Below, in pieces: positions 16,029-21,188 of a stretch of 21,188 nt of DNA. The stretch comes from DATBLY01 sp036555125 (lineage in GTDB: Bacteria; Actinomycetota; UBA4738; HRBIN12). The position numbers and the translations under genes were made by a program. The DNA lies in contig DATBLY010000059.1 in NCBI GenBank assembly GCA_036555125.1, positions 1-21,188 of the forward strand. Direction: 5' to 3'. Numbering within the stretch: the stretch's first letter is position 1; each line of letters opens with the position of its first letter. Under the pieces are notes generated by a model, which saw only the letters and a list, made by a program, of their open reading frames with translations, had not been told where the DNA came from and ran no database searches.

Positions 16029-17360
16029 TCAGGCGGCCCCGAGCGACGCGACGACCGCCCCGGCGATCGCGTGCGCCTCCCGCTCTGCCGCCGCGCCGTC
16101 CTCGGCCTCGACCATCACGCGCACGAGCGGCTCGGTCCCCGACGCGCGGACCAAGACCCGTCCGGCCCCGGCGAACGCCTCTTCGGCCCGGTGGACCTCG
16201 GTCCACACGGCGTCGGCGTCGGCCAACCCCGACCGGTCACGGACCCGCACGTTCACGATCACCTGAGGGAAGCGACGCATGCACGCCGCCAGCTCCGCGA
16301 CCGAGGTCCGGCCCGCGACCACCAGCGAGAGGAACCGGACCGCGGTCAGGAGCCCATCGCCCGTGGTGGCGTGCTCGCGGAAGATCACGTGACCCGATTG
16401 CTCCCCGCCCAGCATCGCCCCGGTCTTCAGCATCTCCTCGAGCACGTATCGGTCGCCTACCTGCGTGGTGATCACCTCGATGCCCGCATCTCGCATCGCC
16501 CGATGGAACCCCAGGTTCGCCATCACCGTGGTGACGACCCGGTGACCGTCGAGCCGGCCCGCGCGATCCATGTGCAGCGCGCACGCGGCGAGCACCTGGT
16601 CGCCGTCGACGACGTTCCCGTCCGCATCGGCGAACATGGCTCGGTCGGCGTCCCCGTCATGAGCCACGCCGGCGTCGGCGCCGAGGCGTACGACCTCCGC
16701 CGCGACGACCTCCGGGTGCAGCGCGCCGCACCCGACGTTGATGTTGTCGCCATCGGGTGCGTCGTGGATCGCGTGGACCTCGGCGCCGAGGCGCGCCAGC
16801 ACCTCGGGCGCGAAGCCCGATGCGGCACCGTTCGCGCAGTCGACGACGATGCGCAGACCGTCGAGCTTGCCCTCGGCCGACGCGATCAGGTGGTCGAGGT
16901 AGCGCTCGCGCCCCGCGGTGGGTCGCAGGGATCTGCCCGCAGATGCAGCCTGCGCTCGCTCGTTCAGCGCGAGCTCGATCTCATCCTCCAGCTCGTCGGG
17001 CAGCTTCATCCCCGATGCGTCGAAGAACTTGATCCCGTTGTCGCCGGGCGGGTTGTGCGAAGCGGAGATCACGACCCCGGCCGACGCCTCGAGCTCGACG
17101 GTGAGGAACGCGATGGCGGGGGTGGGCTCCACGCCAACGACGACGGCATCGCCTCCGGCGGAGCGGATCCCGTCGACCAGCGCATGCTCCAACCAGCCGC
17201 CGGATCGTCGGGTGTCGCGGCCGATCACGATCGACGGTTGCCGATCGCCGTGCCGACCCAGGACCACGACGGCCGCCCGGCCCAGGCCGGTGGCGAGTTC
17301 CTCGGTCAGGTCGACCCCCGCCACGCCGCGGATGCCATCGGTGCCGAACAGACGCGCCAT
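16029..17360 (-). CDS. glmM: phosphoglucosamine mutase, 443 aa
   Basis: GlmM converts glucosamine-6-phosphate to glucosamine-1-phosphate for UDP-GlcNAc synthesis. Signatures are the N-terminal FGTDGIRG (5-12), the phosphoserine loop ISASHNP (S101 is the phosphorylated residue), the Mg loop DGDADR, the sugar-binding GGEQSGH and the C-terminal phosphate-binding RASGTEP. The length matches the family. The ATG at 17358-17360 is preferred to the longer frame because the conserved domain begins at once (MARLFGTDG). No Shine-Dalgarno is present; TAGCCT ends exactly 7 nt before the ATG, suggesting a leaderless mRNA. It is divergent from the DUF2007 gene and lies 69 nt upstream of glmS, which makes its substrate. 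Confidence 0.98.
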   Translation of the reverse strand: MARLFGTDGIRGVAGVDLTEELATGLGRAAVVVLGRHGDRQPSIVIGRDTRRSGGWLEHALVDGIRSAGGDAVVVGVEPTPAIAFLTVELEASAGVVISASHNPPGDNGIKFFDASGMKLPDELEDEIELALNERAQAASAGRSLRPTAGRERYLDHLIASAEGKLDGLRIVVDCANGAASGFAPEVLARLGAEVHAIHDAPDGDNINVGCGALHPEVVAAEVVRLGADAGVAHDGDADRAMFADADGNVVDGDQVLAACALHMDRAGRLDGHRVVTTVMANLGFHRAMRDAGIEVITTQVGDRYVLEEMLKTGAMLGGEQSGHVIFREHATTGDGLLTAVRFLSLVVAGRTSVAELAACMRRFPQVIVNVRVRDRSGLADADAVWTEVHRAEEAFAGAGRVLVRASGTEPLVRVMVEAEDGAAAEREAHAIAGAVVASLGAA

Positions 17361-17367
17361 CGGGCTC

Positions 17368-17373
17368 AGGCTA
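17368..17373 (-). promoter_or_regulatory. candidate leaderless -10 element of glmM
   Basis: TAGCCT on the minus strand, 7 nt before the glmM ATG, identical in sequence and spacing to the acpS element. A TTCGGC at 17394-17399 is a poor -35 at 20 nt. Confidence 0.5.
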
Positions 17374-17427
17374 CCGGAGGCGACCGCGCTCCCGCCGAAC
17401 GCATGGGCGCGGACGATCCACGGGAGC

Positions 17428-17449
17428 GACGATCGACGGACGATCGACG
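17428..17449. repeat. 11-bp tandem direct repeat, GACGATCGACG x2
   Basis: Two perfect back-to-back copies (17428-17438 and 17439-17449), each containing the palindrome CGATCG. A related GACGATC occurs at 17412-17418. They lie in the 119-bp divergent spacer between glmM and the DUF2007 gene, 31 nt before the latter's start, one helical turn apart, as an operator might. Confidence 0.55.
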
Positions 17450-17479
17450 GGGGCGTGGCCGGCATGGGAGGATCGCGGC

Positions 17480-17749
17480 ATGGCGGATCTGGTCAGGGTG
17501 TATTCGAGCGGCAACACGTTCGACGGCGAGCTCACGAGGGGGCGCCTGGAGGCCGAGGGGATCCCGGTCATGATGAAGGGCGAGGGCGAGGGACCGTACC
17601 GGGCGGGACCCGTCGACCTCTGGGTCCCGGCGGACCGGGAGGCGGACGCGAGAGCCGTCCTCAGCGCGATCGAACGTGGCGAGTTCGCGGTGGACGACGA
17701 CGACGTTGGCGCGGCCCCGGACGACGCTGCCGACGGGTCGGACGCCTGA
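17480..17749 (+). CDS. DUF2007 family protein, 89 aa
   Basis: This is a small cytoplasmic protein of the DUF2007 (putative signal-transducing) family. Known members are ferredoxin-like single domains of unproved function. The sequence has the family's order: VRVYSSGNTFDGEL (5-18), the helix leading to EAEGIPV (24-30), a Gly-rich turn, then DLWVPADREADAR (46-58) and a helix. An acidic Asp/Ala-rich tail follows from about residue 70 and is probably disordered. The ATG at 17480-17482 has GGGAGG 8 nt upstream. It runs opposite to its neighbours: divergent from glmM and convergent with rpsI, whose stop is only 6 nt away, so no terminator fits between them. Confidence 0.85.
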   Translation: MADLVRVYSSGNTFDGELTRGRLEAEGIPVMMKGEGEGPYRAGPVDLWVPADREADARAVLSAIERGEFAVDDDDVGAAPDDAADGSDA

Positions 17750-17755
17750 CGACGG

Positions 17756-18151
17756 TCAGCGCTTCGAGTACTGCGGCGCCTTGCGGGCCTTCTTGAGCCC
17801 GTACTTGCGGCGTTCCTTCTCCCGGGCGTCGCGGGTGAGGTAGCCCTCCGCCTTCAGCTGGGGCCGGAGCTCGGGGTCGATCTCGATCAGGGCCCGAGAG
17901 ATCCCGAGCCGGAGCGCGCCGGCCTGGCCATTGACCCCACCGCCCCTGATCGTGGCGACGACGTCGAAGTCCTTCTCGCGTCCGACCAGCCGCAGCGGGG
18001 ATTGCGCGACCATCCGATGGACGCGGGTCGGGAAGTACTCGTCGAGCGACCGGCCGCCGATGTCGAAGTTCCCGGAGCCGGGCACGAGGCGCACGCGGGC
18101 GACGGCTTCCTTCCGACGGCCGGTGTTGATCTTCAGCGTGCTGGGGGCCAC
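17756..18151 (-). CDS. rpsI: 30S ribosomal protein S9, 131 aa
   Basis: S9 is a small-subunit protein whose C-terminal tail reaches the P-site tRNA anticodon stem. Conserved parts are the N-terminal TGRRKEAVARV (10-20), the GGG loop of IRGGGVNGQAGA, and the basic tail ending in APQYSKR, including the invariant final Arg. The length is normal. The GTG start at 18149-18151 directly follows the rplM TAG with no gap, and a GAGGAGGAG tract within the end of rplM serves as Shine-Dalgarno. Because of this, translation of S9 is probably coupled to that of L13, its constant operon partner. Confidence 0.98.
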   Translation of the reverse strand: MAPSTLKINTGRRKEAVARVRLVPGSGNFDIGGRSLDEYFPTRVHRMVAQSPLRLVGREKDFDVVATIRGGGVNGQAGALRLGISRALIEIDPELRPQLKAEGYLTRDAREKERRKYGLKKARKAPQYSKR

Positions 18152-18907
18152 CTACGACTCCTCCTCGTCCTTCGCCGGCTTCCTGGTGCGCTTCGCGGTC
18201 GGGGTCTTCTCCGTCGCCTGCTTCGCCGCGGAACGCTTGGCCGTGGACCCGGGGGCCGACGTTCGCTTCGCGGTGGTCTTCTTCGCGGTGGTCTTCTTCG
18301 CGGTCGGCTGCTTCGCTGCGGCCTTCGTGGCCGTCGCCGGCTTCGTCGCCGGACGCTTCGCCGTCGATCCCTCGGCGGGGGCCTCGCCGCCCGCCTCGAC
18401 GGGGACCCGCCCCGGCGCCTTCACGTGCCGCGGCTTCAGGGGCGTCGGCTCCGGGAGCCCCTCCCAGCGCGGGCGCTCACCGGGAGCCAGCGCGACCGGC
18501 TGCTGAGCCCGATGCGGGTGATCGGGCCCGGCGACCACGTGGAGCTTCTTGCCCATCGCCCGGCCGAGGCGGTTCTTGGGCAGCATCCCCCGAACGGCCT
18601 TCTCGACGGCGAACGCGGGCCGTTCGGCCATGAGGCGGTCGTACCGGACACCTTTGATCCCGCCCGGGTACCCGGAGTGGCGGTAGGCGACCTTCTTCAG
18701 CTCCTTGCCGCCCGTCAAGACCGCCTTCTCGGCGTTGACGATGATCACGTGGTCGCCGGTGTCCATGTGTGGCGCGAAGATCGGCTTGTGCTTGCCGCGG
18801 AGCACGGCGGCAGCCTCCGACGCGAGGCGCCCGAGCACCTGGCCGTCGGCGTCCATCACGTACCAGCGGCGCTCGATGTGCTCGGGCTTGGGTGAGTAGG
18901 TCTTCAT
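18152..18907 (-). CDS. rplM: 50S ribosomal protein L13 with long Lys/Ala/Thr-rich C-terminal tail, 251 aa
   Basis: L13 is an early-assembly large-subunit protein. Residues 1 to about 145 are a normal L13: KTYSPKPEHIERRWYVMDA at the start, GRLAS (26-30), LRGKHKP (36-42), GKELKKV (67-73), YRHSGYPGG (75-83), RGMLPKNRLG (106-115), and the YxGPDHPH-like AGPDHPH (126-132). L13 usually ends near there. Here about 105 more residues follow: a Pro-rich linker, then a histone-H1-like run rich in AKK, TAK and KRT, ending in an acidic DEEES. Part of it is encoded by a 15-bp tandem repeat. The ATG at 18905-18907 is preferred to the upstream in-frame codons because L13 begins exactly here. No clear Shine-Dalgarno. 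The gene has its own promoter and a leader hairpin. Confidence 0.96.
   Translation of the reverse strand: MKTYSPKPEHIERRWYVMDADGQVLGRLASEAAAVLRGKHKPIFAPHMDTGDHVIIVNAEKAVLTGGKELKKVAYRHSGYPGGIKGVRYDRLMAERPAFAVEKAVRGMLPKNRLGRAMGKKLHVVAGPDHPHRAQQPVALAPGERPRWEGLPEPTPLKPRHVKAPGRVPVEAGGEAPAEGSTAKRPATKPATATKAAAKQPTAKKTTAKKTTAKRTSAPGSTAKRSAAKQATEKTPTAKRTRKPAKDEEES
18266..18304 (-). repeat. 15-bp tandem repeat inside rplM tail
   Basis: Two identical 15-bp units (18266-18280 and 18281-18295) and the first nine bases of a third encode successive KTTAK steps of the L13 tail. Such in-frame repeats suggest that the tail grows by slippage or unequal crossing-over. Confidence 0.7.
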
Positions 18908-18925
18908 GATGCGGAACAGAGTGAA

Positions 18926-18946
18926 CGGCCGGGCAGCTCCCGGCCG
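18926..18946 (-). promoter_or_regulatory. rplM leader hairpin
   Basis: A perfect 8-bp GC stem (18926-18933 with 18939-18946) with a 5-nt loop. Given the promoter just upstream, it would lie at the very 5' end of the rplM mRNA, 18 nt before the start codon. It may be an L13 autoregulatory or stability element. A terminator of the upstream kinase gene is the alternative. Confidence 0.5.
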
Positions 18947-18953
18947 ACGGCCC

Positions 18954-18983
18954 ATGCTACCTGCGACGCCGTGAGAGCGTCAA
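18954..18983 (-). promoter_or_regulatory. rplM-rpsI promoter (-35 TTGACG, -10 TAGCAT)
   Basis: TTGACG (18978-18983) and TAGCAT (18954-18959) on the minus strand are separated by 18 nt. The -35 box overlaps the stop of the upstream kinase gene. The start of transcription would be near 18947, giving a leader of about 40 nt that begins with a hairpin. Confidence 0.65.
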
Positions 18984-19906
18984 AGCTCCGCGAGCACCGA
19001 GGCGACGTAGGCCTCGAACCGCTCGACGTTGCCATCGCCGTCGCCCGGGGCGCCGGGCTCCAGGAGGTCCGCGACCGAGTCGGCGGCATCCAGCAGATCC
19101 CAGAACGGGTCGCGCGCGGTCGGGTCTCCGCCGGCCGCGGCGTACCGGAGGCTGAACCGGTCGGCCGCCCCGGTCCCGTGGTGCGCGGCGAGGTTCTGCC
19201 GCATCCGCGCCAGGTCGATGCCTGCCGGTCCGCGGGCGGCCGTGGCCCAGTCGACCACCCCGCCGCCGCTCCCGTCCCACAGGGCGTTGCCCGGGTGGTA
19301 GTCGCGATGGATGAAGCGGACCCGCGCGGCCGGCCACGAGGACCCGAACAGCGAGAACACCCGCTCCCACATCGAGCCGCGGGACGTCCAGCGAGGGACC
19401 GGCCGAACGGGGCCGGGGTCGTCGGCGAAGTAGGGGGCGTACGCCGGCAGATGGCTCGCCGCGGCTGCGGCGACGGCATGGATCGACACCAGGCGCTCGG
19501 CCGCGGACACGAGGTAGGCCTCCAGGTCGTCGGGGACCCAGGCCGCGGTGCCCGGAACCAGCGACTCGAGCAGCGCCGGCGCGCCGCAGGCGATGCCGGT
19601 GTCGTCCAGCGCGAGCAGCCGCGGCGCCGGCACCGGCGTTGGCTCCAGGATCCGCAGGGCGGCAGCCTCGTTGGCGGGCTCGTACCAGGGGTCGCCCGCG
19701 AGGCGATCCACGTCGGGGTAGCGACGCAGGACGGCGCGCACGATCCGCCCATCCGAACGCTCGATCTCGAACAGGTGCTTCTCCGTGCTGGAGGACCGCA
19801 TCGCCCTCACGGCGCGCACGCGGGCGCCCGGACCCACGGCCTGCTCGACCCACGCCGTGACCGGCCGTCCCCGCGGATCCCATACCGCCTCCGCGCGTCC
19901 ACTCAC
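18980..19906 (-). CDS. APH/choline-kinase-like phosphotransferase, 308 aa
   Basis: This is a small-molecule kinase of the APH family, substrate unknown. The catalytic loop is intact: H200-R-D202-Y-H-P-G-N207, followed by the metal-binding VVDW (D219) and GPAGIDLARM. The N-terminal lobe is weaker: RAVLRRYPD (57-65) provides the strand, and the paired acidic residue may be E80 in PANEAAALR. A resistance role is not indicated by the context, since it lies between truA and rplM. The GTG start at 19904-19906 overlaps the truA stop by 4 nt (GTGA), so the two are translationally coupled. Members of this family also act on homoserine, choline, fructosamine or macrolides. Confidence 0.85.
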   Translation of the reverse strand: MSGRAEAVWDPRGRPVTAWVEQAVGPGARVRAVRAMRSSSTEKHLFEIERSDGRIVRAVLRRYPDVDRLAGDPWYEPANEAAALRILEPTPVPAPRLLALDDTGIACGAPALLESLVPGTAAWVPDDLEAYLVSAAERLVSIHAVAAAAASHLPAYAPYFADDPGPVRPVPRWTSRGSMWERVFSLFGSSWPAARVRFIHRDYHPGNALWDGSGGGVVDWATAARGPAGIDLARMRQNLAAHHGTGAADRFSLRYAAAGGDPTARDPFWDLLDAADSVADLLEPGAPGDGDGNVERFEAYVASVLAEL

Positions 19907-20709
19907 GCGGTCACGTCCGCGATCGGCGCCGGCGCTCGGCCGGGGGCGCCACCGCGTCGCTCCCCGTAGACGACGCGCTCGAGGGTCAGCCCGTGCGGCG
20001 GCGCGACCCGCGCCGCCGCGGACCGGTCCCGGGCGGCCAGGATCCGACCGAGCCCGGAGGGCTCGATCGTCCCGTCCCCCACGGCGACGAGGGTCCCAAC
20101 CAGCGATCGCACCATCTGGTGGCAGAAGGCGTTGGCCCGCAGACCGAACCGGACGGTGTCCCCGGATCGGACCACGGCGAGCCGCTGCAGGTCCCGGACG
20201 GTCGACCGCTCGCCGTCGCGGCGACAGAACGACGCGAAGTCGTGGGTCCCGACCAGCGACCGGGCACCGGCCCGCATCCGCGAGAGCGACAGCACGCCGG
20301 GGCGATGCCACCGGAACCGCGCCGCGAACGGGTCCGGCAGCGCACCCGTGTCGACGAGGTAGACGTACTCGCGCGCCGAGGCGGACCTGCGCGCGTCGAA
20401 GCCCGACGCGGCCACCGACGCACGCATCACCACGATCTCCGGGGCGAGCCGTGCGTTGAGCGCTCGCTGCAGGCGGTCGGGGTCGGGGGCATGGGCCGTC
20501 CCGAACGACGCGACCTGACCGCGGGCGTGGACGCCGGCGTCCGTCCGACCGGCGACCGAGAGCCGGACCGGGGCACCGACGATCGGCTCCAGGACGGCGA
20601 GCAGCGTCCCCTCGATCGTGCGGATCCGCGGGTCCCGTTGCCGGGCCCACCCGCGGAACCCCGTGCCGTCGTAGGCCAGGTCGAGGCGGATCGTGCGTTC
20701 GTCCGGCAC
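19903..20709 (-). CDS. truA: tRNA pseudouridine(38-40) synthase TruA, 268 aa
   Basis: TruA makes pseudouridine at positions 38-40 of the tRNA anticodon arm. The catalytic Asp is D57 in AGRTDAGVHA. The AYDGTGFRGW strand (12-21), the REYVY segment, HDFASFCR and the C-terminal FCHQMVRSLVGT motif are all present, and the length is normal. The GTG at 20707-20709 is chosen because the conserved IRLDLAYDG begins right after it; the upstream frame runs into the rplQ terminator. No Shine-Dalgarno is visible, and a CATACT hexamer ends 6 nt before the start, so a leaderless transcript is possible. truA after rplQ is a classic bacterial order. Confidence 0.96.
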   Translation of the reverse strand: MPDERTIRLDLAYDGTGFRGWARQRDPRIRTIEGTLLAVLEPIVGAPVRLSVAGRTDAGVHARGQVASFGTAHAPDPDRLQRALNARLAPEIVVMRASVAASGFDARRSASAREYVYLVDTGALPDPFAARFRWHRPGVLSLSRMRAGARSLVGTHDFASFCRRDGERSTVRDLQRLAVVRSGDTVRFGLRANAFCHQMVRSLVGTLVAVGDGTIEPSGLGRILAARDRSAAARVAPPHGLTLERVVYGERRGGAPGRAPAPIADVTA

Positions 20710-20715
20710 GCCCGG

Positions 20716-20721
20716 AGTATG
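20716..20721 (-). promoter_or_regulatory. candidate -10 element of truA
   Basis: CATACT on the minus strand, 6 nt before the GTG start. No -35 is recognisable, and that area is taken by the rplQ terminator stem. Confidence 0.3.
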
Positions 20722-20752
20722 GCGGAGGGCGGGCCGCAGGCCCGCCCTCCGC
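20722..20752 (-). terminator. rplQ / alpha-operon terminator hairpin
   Basis: A perfect 14-bp GC inverted repeat (20722-20735 with 20739-20752) with a 3-nt GCA loop begins 15 nt after the rplQ stop. There is no T-run. It most likely ends the long ribosomal-protein/rpoA operon, with some read-through into truA possible. Confidence 0.8.
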
Positions 20753-20767
20753 ATCGTTCGAGCCGGG

Positions 20768-21130
20768 TCAGGCCTCGCGGTCGACCAGCTCGATGCGCGC
20801 CATCGGGGCGCCGTCGCCCTTGCGCGGTCCCAGCTTGAGGATCCTCGTGTAGCCCCCCGGACGCTCCGAGAACCGGGGCCCGATCTCGTGGAACAGGCGC
20901 GCCACGACGTCGCGGTCGGGGATGTCCTTCAGGACCTCACGACGAGCCGCGAGGTCGCCGCGCTTGGCGTACGTGATCAGCTTCTCCGCGTACGGTCGCA
21001 GCGCCTTGGCCTTCGCCTCGGTCGTGTCGATCGCCTCGTGCACGAACAGCTGGGAGGCGAGCCCGGAGAGCAGGAGCCTCTGGTGGCCCGGGTTCGAGCC
21101 GAGTCGCGGCCCCTTCTTCGGCTTGGGCAC
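20768..21130 (-). CDS. rplQ: 50S ribosomal protein L17, 120 aa
   Basis: L17 lies near the exit tunnel of the large subunit. Conserved features are the N-terminal LGSNPGHQRLLLSGLASQLF (10-29), the TTEAKAKALRPYAEKLIT region (36-53), a domain end with GGYTRILKLGPRKGDGAPMARIELV, and a standard length for the short (bacterial, non-extended) form. The GTG at 21128-21130 has a GGAGGAG Shine-Dalgarno 5 nt upstream. It follows rpoA with a 1-nt gap, as expected for the alpha operon, and is followed by the operon terminator. Confidence 0.98.
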   Translation of the reverse strand: MPKPKKGPRLGSNPGHQRLLLSGLASQLFVHEAIDTTEAKAKALRPYAEKLITYAKRGDLAARREVLKDIPDRDVVARLFHEIGPRFSERPGGYTRILKLGPRKGDGAPMARIELVDREA

Positions 21131-21131
21131 C

Positions 21132-21188
21132 TCACTCCTCCCGCAGGCCCAGGCCGAGCTCCTCGAGCTTGGCCTTCACCTCGTCGAT
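21132..21188 (-). CDS. rpoA: RNA polymerase alpha subunit, C-terminal end (partial)
   Basis: Only the last 18 codons and the TGA (21132-21134) lie in the window. The peptide IDEVKAKLEELGLGLREE is the typical end of the alpha C-terminal domain: the last helix that precedes a short acidic tail. Its position directly before rplQ supports the call. The rest of the gene is outside the right edge. Confidence 0.9.
   Translation of the reverse strand: MDEVKAKLEELGLGLREE

Noticed and set aside
16071..17573. 500-codon plus-strand frame antisense to glmM
   Set aside because: Shadow of glmM, running on into the DUF2007 gene in the wrong frame.

Overview
The window is a high-GC stretch (roughly 70% by eye) of bacterial chromosome with almost no spacer DNA. 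The gene content and order (rpoA-rplQ-truA / rplM-rpsI / glmM-glmS / acpS-nnr-alr / tsaE-tsaB-rimI-tsaD / groES-groEL), the frequent GTG starts (10 of 22 genes whose start lies in the window) and the HrcA-type CIRCE operator point to an actinomycete-type bacterium (Actinomycetota). I cannot name the class or genus. No tRNA, rRNA, mobile element, CRISPR array or prophage signal was seen.

Nearly everything is transcribed leftward (minus strand). Reading in that direction: (1) 21188-20768 holds the end of the ribosomal/RNA polymerase alpha operon (rpoA tail, rplQ), closed by a perfect 14-bp hairpin. (2) 20709-18980 holds truA overlapping an APH/ChoK-type kinase gene. (3) 18983-17756 holds a clear sigma-70-like promoter, a leader hairpin and rplM-rpsI; the L13 protein carries a 105-residue Lys/Ala/Thr-rich tail. 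(4) 17749-17480 is a DUF2007 gene, one of only two plus-strand gene calls. It is divergent from glmM across 119 bp that contain an 11-bp tandem repeat. (5) 17360-12793 holds glmM, glmS (together two of the steps to UDP-GlcNAc) and a secreted protein with a TIMP/NTR-like cysteine pattern. (6) 12734-3419 is an eleven-gene run in which every junction is a stop/start overlap: acpS, nnr, alr, an alpha/beta hydrolase, a P1 (S58) peptidase, a family-4 uracil-DNA glycosylase, tsaE, tsaB, rimI, tsaD and a sugar-nucleotide epimerase. It combines fatty-acid carrier activation, NAD(P)H repair, D-Ala supply, DNA repair and t6A tRNA modification. (7) 3418-2869 is a spacer with several strong inverted repeats and one plausible small plus-strand gene. 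(8) 2868-2416 is a small membrane protein. (9) 2396-262 is the heat-shock groES-groEL operon with promoter, CIRCE, an intergenic hairpin and a 3' terminator hairpin. (10) Positions 1-261 have no gene I can support.

This is mainly a housekeeping region and I did not find an obvious new multi-gene system. The most unusual points are the histone-like L13 tail, the secreted TIMP-like/propeller protein, the structured spacer at 2926-3088, repeated leaderless-type promoter signatures (TAGCCT, 7 nt, start codon) at acpS and glmM, and the repeat array between glmM and the DUF2007 gene.
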